Shown in pieces: positions 16,839 through 24,129 of a stretch of 64,000 nucleotides of DNA (positions are counted from its first letter, which is position 1; every line of letters starts with the position of its first letter). The notes beneath the pieces were generated by a model. The model saw nothing but the letters and a program-made list of their open reading frames with translations, did no database searches and was not told where the DNA came from. This DNA is from Streptomyces sp. SID12501 (GTDB lineage Bacteria; Actinomycetota; Actinomycetes; Streptomycetales; Streptomycetaceae). Made by a program: the position numbers and the translations under genes. The DNA lies in contig NZ_JAAGLU010000005.1 in the NCBI RefSeq assembly GCF_010550245.1, positions 62,001-126,000 on the forward strand, read 5' to 3'.

Positions 16839-17918
16839 GTGACGACGAGACACCCTTTGTTCCGGTTTTCCCGTCCTTCCCGCCTCCCCCGGCTGTGCGG
16901 GATCGCGCTGCTGTGTGCCGCGACCGCGATCGGCTGCGGCACACCCCAGGCGCCGCCGCTGAAACCCGCGGGCGGCGCCACCCTCGCCAAGGCCACCGAC
17001 ATCCTGCTGCTGGGCACGGACGGCCGCGGCACCATCACCGAGAAGGAGCGCCGCAAGTTCCACGCGGGCGGCTTCGCCTGCAACTGCGCGGACGTGATGA
17101 TGCTCGTCCACGTGTCCGCCGCGCGCGACCGCGTCAGCGTGATCGGCCTGCCGCGCGACTCCCTCGCCACGATTCCGGCGTACAGACCCACACCGTCCTC
17201 GAAACAACGCCCCGCGCATCCCGCGAAGCTCAACGGCGCGTACGCGGAAGGCGGCGCCCAGCTCATGGAGCGGACGGTGGAGGCGGCGACCGGGGTGAGT
17301 GTCGAGCAGTATCTGCAGCTCGACTTCCGGCGGTTCATCGACGCCGTCGACCAGGTCGGCGGGGTCGAGGTGTGCACGAAACGGCGCCTCAAGGACTCCA
17401 AGACCAAGCTGGACCTGGCGCCGGGACGGCATCTGCTCAAGGGTGGGCAGTCCCTGCAGTACGTCCGCTCCCGGCATGTCGACCAGAGCGCCGACCTGGG
17501 ACGGATCCAGCGGCAGCAGCGGTTCCTGGTCGCGGCGCTGCAACAGCTGACCGCCCGGAAGGTGCTCACCGACCCGGTGGCCATGGGCAAGGTGGCCCGG
17601 ACACTGCTCGGCCCGGCCAAGGTCCAGCAGGGCTTCGGGAAGGACGGCGCGCAGACCCTGGTCACGCTCGCCGCGGCGCTGAGCAAGGTACCGGCCACGC
17701 GGACCGAGTTCGCCACCGTGCCGATCGCCGGGTTCAACCCGCCGATGAAGGACGTCGGTTCGACGCTGCGCTGGGACGCGGCGAAGGCGAAGGCGATGTT
17801 CACCAAGGTGCGCGAGGACCGGCCCCTGATCGCGGCCGGTACGGATCCCAAGCCCGGCGATCCGCCGGTGTTCGGGAAGGACGTGCCGGTGCGCGGCAAC
17901 CGGCTGGCTTGCCCCTGA
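16839..17918 (+). CDS. LytR-CpsA-Psr (LCP) family lipoprotein
   Basis: LCP enzymes transfer lipid-linked glycopolymers to peptidoglycan outside the membrane. This 359-aa protein keeps the core motifs: [11 protein letters not shown] (about 52-62), [19 protein letters not shown], the long [22 protein letters not shown] helix-strand and YVRSRH...[12 protein letters not shown] with the phosphate-binding Arg residues. Most LCP proteins have a membrane helix anchor. Here the N-terminus reads as a lipoprotein signal, with ATAIGC placing the lipidated Cys at 33. Start is GTG 16839 (TTG at 16830 possible); neither has a good ribosome site. It sits between two rodlin genes, and may attach wall polymer during surface-coat assembly. 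Confidence 0.87.
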   Translation: MTTRHPLFRFSRPSRLPRLCGIALLCAATAIGCGTPQAPPLKPAGGATLAKATDILLLGTDGRGTITEKERRKFHAGGFACNCADVMMLVHVSAARDRVSVIGLPRDSLATIPAYRPTPSSKQRPAHPAKLNGAYAEGGAQLMERTVEAATGVSVEQYLQLDFRRFIDAVDQVGGVEVCTKRRLKDSKTKLDLAPGRHLLKGGQSLQYVRSRHVDQSADLGRIQRQQRFLVAALQQLTARKVLTDPVAMGKVARTLLGPAKVQQGFGKDGAQTLVTLAAALSKVPATRTEFATVPIAGFNPPMKDVGSTLRWDAAKAKAMFTKVREDRPLIAAGTDPKPGDPPVFGKDVPVRGNRLACP

Positions 17919-18084
17919 GCAGGATGGCCGGGCGGACGGACAAGCGGTCTCGTTTCCCCCGTACGGCCGCTCGTACACCTCACCCGCTGGGCCAAATGGG
18001 GCAATCACCGCAACCCCGGACGGGGTTGAGCCGTTCTTGATCACGCAGCTCCTCACCGGAGTCCGCTTTTCGAAGGGAATGAAC

Positions 18085-18492
18085 ATGAAGAAGCTGTGGG
18101 CTACCGCGGCCATCGCCGCCTCCGTCGCCGGTATCTCGGCGACGGCAGCACCCCAGGCCCTGGCGATCGCCAATGACGGTGGCACCACCTCCGTCAGCGG
18201 CAACGGCGCCGAGCAGGAGTTCGGCAACTCGGCCACGTTCGGTGACATGAGCCCGCAGCTCTCGCTGGTCCAGGGTTCGCTGAACAAGCCGTGTGTCGGC
18301 CTCCCGGCCAAGCTCAACGTCGGTTCCGTCGTCGGCGTCGTGCCGGTCGCCCTCCAGGACATCCCCGTCCTGTCGGCCCCGCAGAACCAGCAGTGTGTCG
18401 AGAACTCGACGCAGGCCAAGGGCGACGAGCCGCTGTCGCACATCCTCAGCGACATCCCCGTGCTGTCCGGCAACGGCGCCGGCAACAGCTGA
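18085..18492 (+). CDS. third rodlin
   Basis: A 135-aa rodlin with signal peptide about 1-28 ([17 protein letters not shown]..., ending ALA), [33 protein letters not shown] and the same C-terminal half as the upstream rodlin, ending LSGNGAGNS. Both family Cys are present. The ATG at 18085 is preferred over that at 18079 because GAAGGGA at 18072-18078 leaves a 6-nt spacer. It has its own short upstream region after the LCP gene and is followed by the hairpin at 18513-18544. S. coelicolor has two rodlins as I recall, so a third copy is an expansion. Confidence 0.93.
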   Translation: MKKLWATAAIAASVAGISATAAPQALAIANDGGTTSVSGNGAEQEFGNSATFGDMSPQLSLVQGSLNKPCVGLPAKLNVGSVVGVVPVALQDIPVLSAPQNQQCVENSTQAKGDEPLSHILSDIPVLSGNGAGNS

Positions 18493-18512
18493 GTCTCCCC
18501 GCTCGGTTGCGG

Positions 18513-18544
18513 CGGCGGGTCACCGGTTCTCCGGTGGCCCGCCG
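18513..18544. terminator. hairpin after the third rodlin
   Basis: A 14-bp stem with one T-G position (arms 18513-18526 and 18531-18544) and a TTCT loop, 20 bp past the rodlin stop. It lies between convergent genes and may serve both. Confidence 0.65.
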
Positions 18545-18564
18545 TTCGGCGTTCGTGGCACTGC

Positions 18565-18644
18565 CTCGGGCTCACGTGCCGTCGACTTCACCTGCCGTCG
18601 GGCTCGCTTGCTGTCGGGCTCACTTGCTGTCGGGCTCACTTGCT
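18565..18644. repeat. five 16-bp tandem units over the acyl-CoA ligase stop codon
   Basis: Three near-perfect 16-bp copies (18597-18612, 18613-18628, 18629-18644; unit GTCGGGCTCACTTGCT) follow two degenerate copies (18565-18596). The last copy contains the stop codon and final residues of the leftward acyl-CoA ligase. The array looks like a recent expansion of the gene end into the spacer. Confidence 0.8.
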
Positions 18645-20567
18645 GTACAGCGCCTCGATCTCGGCCGCGTACGCCTCCCGTACCGCGTGGCGTTTGACCT
18701 TGAGGGACGGGGTGAGCAGTCCGTTTTCCTCGGTGAACTCGCCCTCGACCAGGGTGAAGGCGCGGATCGACTCCGCCCGGGAGACCGCCGCATTGGCGTG
18801 GTCCACGGCCCGCTGGACGTCGGCCCGCATCCCGGGGTCGCCGATCACCTCGGGCATCGGGGTGTCGACGGGCATCCCCCGGACGGTGAGCCAGTGGGCG
18901 ACGGAATCGGGGGCGAGGGTGATCAGGGCGGCGACGAAGGGGCGGTTGTCGCCGACGACCATGCACTGGCCGACCGGCGCACGGCTGCGCAGCCGGTCCT
19001 CCAGGACGGCCGGGGCGACGTTCTTGCCGCCGGAGGTGACGAGGATGTCCTTCTTGCGGCCGGTGATGGTGAGGTAGCCGTCGTCGTCGAGAGCGCCGAG
19101 GTCGCCGGTGGCGAACCAGCCGTCGCTCAGTACCGCGTCCGTCGCCGCCGGGTTGTTCCAGTAGGAGCCGAAGACGACCGCGCCCTTGAGGAGGACCTCA
19201 CCGTCGTCGGCGATCCGGACGGCGGTGCCGGGGACGGGGAGGCCGACCGTGCCGGGGCGGGGGGCCAGGGGTGGGACGAGGGTGGCGGCGGAGGTCGTCT
19301 CGGTCAGGCCGTAGCCCTCGTAGACGATGATTCCGGCGGCGTAGAAGAAGAGGCTGAGGTCGCGGTCGAGCGGGGAGCCGCCGCTGATGGCGTAGTGCAT
19401 ACGCCCGCCCAGCTCCTTGCGGATACGGCGGTACACGAGCAGGTCGTACAGGGCCCAGGCGGCGTACAGGGCGGGGCCGGGGCCCTTGCCGGTACCGGTG
19501 CCGAGGAACTTCTCCAGGTACGCCTCCGCGAAGCGGACGCCGATGCGGTGGGCCCGGTCGAAGGAGGCGGCGCGGCCCATCTTCTCGGCGGTCGCGCGGC
19601 CGGCGGCGTGGATCCGCTCGAAGAGGTACGGGACGCCCACCAGGAAGGTCGGCCTGAACTCCCGCAGCATCGGGCGGAGTTCGTCGGGCTTGATGCTCGG
19701 GAAGTGGCCGATCTCGATGCGGGCCATCAGACAGCCGATCTGAAGGGCCCGGCCCATGATGTGGGCGAGAGGGACGAAGAGGAGGGTCGAGGCGGTCTGG
19801 CCGGTGACCTCCTTGAAGATCGGGTGCAGCAGTTCGACGACGTTGGCCGCCTCGGCGTGCAGGTTCGCGTGGGTGAGGACGCAGCCCTTCGGCTGTCCGG
19901 TGGTGCCGGAGGTGTAGCAGATCGTCGCGGTGGTGTCGGGGGTCAGGTCCGTGCGCCGCTTGGTCACCTCCTCGTCCGGCACCTCCCGTCCCAGAGTGGT
20001 GAGTTCGGCCATCGCGTCCTCGTCCAGGGTGAGGACGCGCGGGGGTTCGGGGTGAGCGGCCGTGCCGGTGATGACGGTGGCCGTGTTGTCCGGCGTTTCC
20101 GTGACGACCAGGTGGACTCCCGAGTCCCTTACGATCCAGTCCACTTGGGCTGCGGACGAGGTGGCGTAGACGGGGACGGTCTGGCCGCCGGCCGCCCAGA
20201 TCGCGAAGTCCAGGACCGTCCACTCGTAGCGGGTACGGGACATCACCGCGACCCGGCCGCCCGGTTCGAGGCCGGCGGCTATCAACCCCTTCGCGGTGGC
20301 GATGACTTCGGCGGCGAAGGCGGCGGCGGTGATCGGGCGCCAGGTGCCGTCGTCCGTACGGCGGCGCAGGACCACCGCGTCGGGGGCCTCGGCCGCGTTG
20401 GTGTGGGGCAGGTCGGCGATGCTGCCCGTGGTGGGGGTCGTCACGATGGGGGCGGCGCGGGCTTCGCGGACGGTGCCGGTCTTCTCGTCGCGGATCAGCT
20501 CGACGCGGTGACGGGCCGCCAGATCGGGGCGCCGCTTCGCCTGCTTCAGATCCCTGCGTACGCCCAT
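18636..20567 (-). CDS. long-chain acyl-CoA ligase (AMP-dependent)
   Basis: Adenylate-forming enzyme of 643 aa that activates fatty acids to acyl-CoA through an acyl-AMP. Motifs in order: YTSGTTGQPKG (the P-loop-like A3), the FVPLAHIMGR region, YEGYGLTETTS (A5), GDLGALDDDGYLTITGRKKDILVTSGGKNVAP (A7/A8 hinge) and SLKVKRHAV with the catalytic Lys near the C-terminus. The length and the large insert with a hydrophobic FFYAAGIIVYEGYG region fit the FAA1/long-chain class. ATG at 20567 has GGAAG 8 bp upstream; an upstream TTG is less likely. It is transcribed alone, convergent with the rodlins and divergent from the chorismate mutase gene. Confidence 0.93.
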   Translation of the reverse strand: MGVRRDLKQAKRRPDLAARHRVELIRDEKTGTVREARAAPIVTTPTTGSIADLPHTNAAEAPDAVVLRRRTDDGTWRPITAAAFAAEVIATAKGLIAAGLEPGGRVAVMSRTRYEWTVLDFAIWAAGGQTVPVYATSSAAQVDWIVRDSGVHLVVTETPDNTATVITGTAAHPEPPRVLTLDEDAMAELTTLGREVPDEEVTKRRTDLTPDTTATICYTSGTTGQPKGCVLTHANLHAEAANVVELLHPIFKEVTGQTASTLLFVPLAHIMGRALQIGCLMARIEIGHFPSIKPDELRPMLREFRPTFLVGVPYLFERIHAAGRATAEKMGRAASFDRAHRIGVRFAEAYLEKFLGTGTGKGPGPALYAAWALYDLLVYRRIRKELGGRMHYAISGGSPLDRDLSLFFYAAGIIVYEGYGLTETTSAATLVPPLAPRPGTVGLPVPGTAVRIADDGEVLLKGAVVFGSYWNNPAATDAVLSDGWFATGDLGALDDDGYLTITGRKKDILVTSGGKNVAPAVLEDRLRSRAPVGQCMVVGDNRPFVAALITLAPDSVAHWLTVRGMPVDTPMPEVIGDPGMRADVQRAVDHANAAVSRAESIRAFTLVEGEFTEENGLLTPSLKVKRHAVREAYAAEIEALYSK

Positions 20568-20739
20568 GACGCTCGCTTCCGGTGGCTGGTGCTGCTCGTG
20601 ATCCCGGGTCAAATTACCCGTGCGTAGCGGAAGTTCAATGGGTCGCGCGAAAGCAGATCATTCGGGGCGGATATTTTGCTGCCTGGCGCAGGGCTTCGGT
20701 CCGGCGCCGGCTCGACCTCCCCCCACCGAAAGGAACCCC

Positions 20740-21357
20740 GTGCGGTCTGTTCTTCTCGCCGTGTGCGCGTCGGCCGTCCTGGCCGTCTCCGGCGCGGCAC
20801 CCGCTGTGGCCGACACCTCGACTCCCGTACGGGCAGGCGCCGTTGCCTCCTCCCCCACGTTCTCTTCGACGTCGCTGACTTCCCTGACGTCGCTGACCGA
20901 CCTGTTCGCCGAGCGGCTGCTGGTGGCCGACAAGGTCGCCGCCGCCAAGTACGGCACCGACAAGCCGATCGACGATCCGGTGCGCGAGCAGCAGATCCTG
21001 GCCGACGTCTCCGCGCGGGCCGTCGGGCTCGGCCTCGACCCGGAGGCGGTGGCCGCCGTGTTCCGGGACCAGATCGAGGCGAACAAGGTGGTCCAGCGTG
21101 GGCTGTACGCCCGTTGGGACGCACATCCCGAGCTGCGGCCCGCCGAGCGGCCCGATCTGGTCAAGGAGGTTCGGCCGATTCTGGATCGGATCACCAATGA
21201 GTTGCTGGATGCGCTGAGAGAGACGGTGGGGGTTCGGGCGGGAGACTTGTGTGAGGTGCGGCTTGTGCTTGCCGCGGGGCGCTCCGCTCGGGGGTACCGG
21301 TTGGATGGGTTGCATGTGGAGGGGCTTGGGAGGGCTGTTCCGTCTGTGTGCGGTTAG
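20740..21357 (+). CDS. secreted chorismate mutase (AroQ-gamma type)
   Basis: Exported all-helical chorismate mutase of 205 aa, converting chorismate to prephenate. Signal peptide about 1-24 (SVLLAVCASAVLAVSGAAPAVA). The mature part has a Ser/Thr-rich stretch, then LFAERLLVADKVAAAKYGTDKPIDD, with the Arg and Lys expected in the active site, and VREQQILADV. A C-terminal half with two Cys (GDLCEV and PSVCG) could form the disulfide seen in the secreted family (Mycobacterium Rv1885c type). The GTG at 20740 follows AAAGGA by 7 bp. Why actinomycetes export this enzyme is not settled. No shikimate gene is adjacent. Confidence 0.87.
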   Translation: MRSVLLAVCASAVLAVSGAAPAVADTSTPVRAGAVASSPTFSSTSLTSLTSLTDLFAERLLVADKVAAAKYGTDKPIDDPVREQQILADVSARAVGLGLDPEAVAAVFRDQIEANKVVQRGLYARWDAHPELRPAERPDLVKEVRPILDRITNELLDALRETVGVRAGDLCEVRLVLAAGRSARGYRLDGLHVEGLGRAVPSVCG

Positions 21358-21394
21358 CGGGCCTTGGGTTGTCTGTTGCCTGCAGGCCCGCGGG

Positions 21395-21422
21395 GGCTGG
21401 TCGCGCAGTTCCCCGCGCCCCT
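21395..21422 (+). repeat. 28-bp dispersed intergenic repeat, copy 1
   Basis: The 28 bp beginning GGCTGGTCGCGCAGTTCCCC and ending GCGCCCCT occur again, base for base, at 35884-35911. Both copies lie just after a stop codon. This copy is between the convergent chorismate mutase and VWA genes and is followed by a small CCCCT/AGGGG hairpin. The motif is familiar from many Streptomyces intergenic regions (from memory). Confidence 0.8.
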
Positions 21423-21464
21423 AAAAGAGGGGAGCTCGTCGCATCCGGTGTTCACCAGCACCGG

Positions 21465-23045
21465 CTAGTTCTCATAGCGGCCTGCCTGGTCTATTGCCTC
21501 GGCCAGTTGGCGTACCGCCTTGTCCTCTGTCTTGTCCGCCAACTTGTTTGCCTTGCTTGCCAGTTCACTCAGGGACGGGGCGCCCGGCAGGGTGGTCCAG
21601 TCGTCGGCGCCCTTGCGCAGGGCGTCGGCGAAGTAGGCGGCCACCGCTGTGATCTGGAGGCGGGACGGGGCGTTCCAGAGCGCTTCGTCCAGCGCCTTCG
21701 ACTCCAACTGGCCCGATTCCTCGTGGGGTTCGCGGGTGTCGGGGTCGAGCCAGCGGACCGTTGCCGTTGCGAGGTGACCCGAGGCGGAGTCTTTGGTGCG
21801 GACGGCGTACAAGGCGGTGACCGTGTGGCCGGGGCCCACCTCGCCGCCGTCCACGCGGTCGTCGCGGAAGTCGTCGTCGGCGACCCGGCGGTTGTCGTAG
21901 CCGATCAGGCGGAACTCGGCGACGGTCTCCGGGTCGAAGGCGACCTGGGCCTTGGCGTCGCGGGCCGTGAGGTCGATGTTGCGCGGGAGCTGCTCGCAGA
22001 ACACCTCGCGGGCGTCGGTCTCGTTCGAGACGTAGGTGGTGTGACCGTCGCCCTTGTCCGCGAGGCGTTCCATCAGGGCGTCGCCGTAGTCGCTGCCGAC
22101 ACCGACGCCGAAGAGGGTGATGCCGTGTTCGCGGCGGGCGTCGGAGATGCGGTCGAGGATCGAGTCGGCGTCGGTGTCGCCGGTGTTGGCGAGTGCGTCC
22201 GAGACCAGTACGACCCGGTTGGTGGCGCCCTCGCGCAGGCCCTCGACGGCGGTGGCGTAGCCGGTGCGCACGCCTGCGCCGAGGTTGGTCGAGTCGGTCG
22301 GTTCCAGTTCGTCGATCGCGTTGTGGACGCGGTCGCGGTGGTCGTCCAGGCGGGTCATCGGGAGGACGGTCTCGGCCTCGTCGCTGAAGGTGACGATGGC
22401 TACCGAGTCGTCGTCGCGCAGCCGGTCCGTCATCACGCCGAGGGAGTCCTTGGCGAGGTCGAGGCGGCCGGGCTCGGCCATGGAACCGGAGATGTCGATG
22501 ACGAAGGTGAGGGCGGCCGGCGGGCGTTCGCTCTCCTGCTCGGCGGTGCGGGTGGCGAGGCCCACGCGGACCAGGGACCAGTCCGCGCGGTCGGTGCGGG
22601 CGCCGTCGACGGTGACCGAGAAGCCGTTGCCGTCGGGGCGTTCGTAGTCCTGGCGGAAGCTGTTGACGAACTCCTCGGGCCGGACCGTCGACGGGTCGGG
22701 GCGGTGGCCGTCGGCGAGGGTGCGGCGCGCGTAGCCGTACGAGGCGGTGTCGACGTCGAGGGCGAAGGTGGAGAGGTAGTCGGGGGACGGGGCGAAGTCG
22801 CCTTCCGTCTCACCTTCCGTGTCGCCTTCTTCGCCGTCGCGGTCGCTCTGTTCGCCGGAGCCGTTGCTCTGGGCCGGCGCGGGGGCGTAGCCCGAGCCGC
22901 CGCCGGAGTTCTGGTTGGTGCCCCGGCTGCTGTCGCCGCTGTCCCCCGTCGCACTGCACCCGGTGAGCAGCAGCCCGCTCGCGGCCGTCACCGCTATCAG
23001 CGCACCCCGCAGGCGTCGTGTTCGGTGTGTCCGGTTCCGCTCCAT
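21465..23045 (-). CDS. VWA-domain lipoprotein (YfbK-like)
   Basis: Predicted membrane-tethered protein of 526 aa. Lipoprotein signal with LLLTGC (Cys30), an acidic Gly/Ser/Glu-rich linker (about 31-90), a YfbK-type N-terminal region (STFALDVDTASYGYARR), a von Willebrand A domain with an intact MIDAS (DISGSM at 184-189, then conserved Thr in DSTNLGAG and Asp in VSDALAN), and a C-terminal domain ending in an Ala/Lys-rich helix. It should bind a partner through a metal ion; the partner is unknown. The ATG at 23045 follows GGAGGGGG. It lies downstream of the ABC permease on the same strand with a 157-bp gap, so a separate promoter is likely. Confidence 0.85.
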   Translation of the reverse strand: MERNRTHRTRRLRGALIAVTAASGLLLTGCSATGDSGDSSRGTNQNSGGGSGYAPAPAQSNGSGEQSDRDGEEGDTEGETEGDFAPSPDYLSTFALDVDTASYGYARRTLADGHRPDPSTVRPEEFVNSFRQDYERPDGNGFSVTVDGARTDRADWSLVRVGLATRTAEQESERPPAALTFVIDISGSMAEPGRLDLAKDSLGVMTDRLRDDDSVAIVTFSDEAETVLPMTRLDDHRDRVHNAIDELEPTDSTNLGAGVRTGYATAVEGLREGATNRVVLVSDALANTGDTDADSILDRISDARREHGITLFGVGVGSDYGDALMERLADKGDGHTTYVSNETDAREVFCEQLPRNIDLTARDAKAQVAFDPETVAEFRLIGYDNRRVADDDFRDDRVDGGEVGPGHTVTALYAVRTKDSASGHLATATVRWLDPDTREPHEESGQLESKALDEALWNAPSRLQITAVAAYFADALRKGADDWTTLPGAPSLSELASKANKLADKTEDKAVRQLAEAIDQAGRYEN

Positions 23046-23202
23046 CTGCCGTGCCCCCTCCGTCCGTTGGCGTCGGACGACGTCAACTTCTGTGACTGTG
23101 ACGGTGGAAGGGGCCGGAATGTGCGGTACGGGGTGTTGCGGATGGATCTCGAAGTGGCCACGAGAGGCGGCCGTCGAGACCGGTAGGTGATCCTCCGGTG
23201 AC

Positions 23203-24129
23203 CTAGGAGACGACGTCCTTGCGGGCAAAACCCCGGAAGGCCAGGGCGAACAGGATGAGGGCGTACGTTACCGAGACGGCCGTCCCCTGGATCATGCCGC
23301 CCCACTCCGGGCGGGGCTGAATGGCGTCGGCCCACGCGAACTGCCAATGCGCGGGCAGGAAGTCGCGCCAGTCGCCGAGAGCGGTCACGGCGTCCAGGAC
23401 GTTGCCGACGATGGTCAGGCCGACGGCGCCGCCGACCGCTCCCAGGGGGGCGTCGGTCTTCGTCGACAGCCAGAACGCCAGTCCGGCGGTGACCAGTTGG
23501 GACACGAAGAGGTATCCCACGACCACCACCAGTCGCTGGGCCGCCGTGCCCGCGGCGAGCGAGCCGCCGGTGGGAATCTCCAGTGGTCCCCAGCCGTAGG
23601 CCGCCGTGCCGACCGCGAGGGCCACGACCGGCAGCAGCACCATCGCGGCGAGGCTCATACCGAGGGCGACCGCGAGCTTGGACCAGAGGAGGCGGGCGCG
23701 CGGCACGGGGGCCGCGAGCAGATAGCGCAGGGAGGACCAGCTGGCCTCCGAGGCGACCGTGTCCCCGCAGAACAGGGCGACGGGGATGACCAGCAGGAAG
23801 CCCGCGGAGACGAAGAGGTTGACGGCGACGAAGTTGGCGCCGGACGCGGTGGCCGTGTCCATCAGGGTGACCTGGCCGCCCGGCCTGCCGGGCTCGCCGC
23901 CGATCGCGAAGGCGGCGACGAGGATGAACGGCAGCGCGGCGAGGATGCCGCCCATGACGAGCGTACGGCGGCGCTTGAGCTGGCGGACCAGTTCGACGCG
24001 CAGGGGCAGTGTCCGCCGGGCGCGGTACCCGTCGGCCGTCTCCGCCCGCTCCACGACCGTGTTCGTCGCCTTCGACGTGTCAGTCTTATCTGTCGCGTTC
24101 GTCGTGTCCGTCGTGTCCGTCGTGCTCAT
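23203..24129 (-). CDS. ABC transporter permease (ABC-2 type)
   Basis: Membrane subunit of 308 aa with a Thr/Asp-rich, low-complexity cytoplasmic N-terminus (TTDTTDTTNATDKTDT, about 1-25) and about six hydrophobic helices. Between helices 2 and 3 is EASWSSLRYLLAAPVPRARLLWSKL, the amphipathic segment typical of ABC-2 permeases with a single ATPase partner. The ATG overlaps the stop of the hydrolase/ATPase fusion gene (ATGA at 24126-24129), so the pair should form one transporter. Substrate unknown. The N-terminal repeat is encoded by GTCGTGTCC-type tandem DNA at about 24060-24125. Confidence 0.87.
   Translation of the reverse strand: MSTTDTTDTTNATDKTDTSKATNTVVERAETADGYRARRTLPLRVELVRQLKRRRTLVMGGILAALPFILVAAFAIGGEPGRPGGQVTLMDTATASGANFVAVNLFVSAGFLLVIPVALFCGDTVASEASWSSLRYLLAAPVPRARLLWSKLAVALGMSLAAMVLLPVVALAVGTAAYGWGPLEIPTGGSLAAGTAAQRLVVVVGYLFVSQLVTAGLAFWLSTKTDAPLGAVGGAVGLTIVGNVLDAVTALGDWRDFLPAHWQFAWADAIQPRPEWGGMIQGTAVSVTYALILFALAFRGFARKDVVS

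Noticed and set aside
16305..18575. 756-codon leftward frame across two rodlins and the LCP gene
   Set aside because: It is antisense to three recognised genes. Its repeated segments are just reverse frames of the two similar rodlins.
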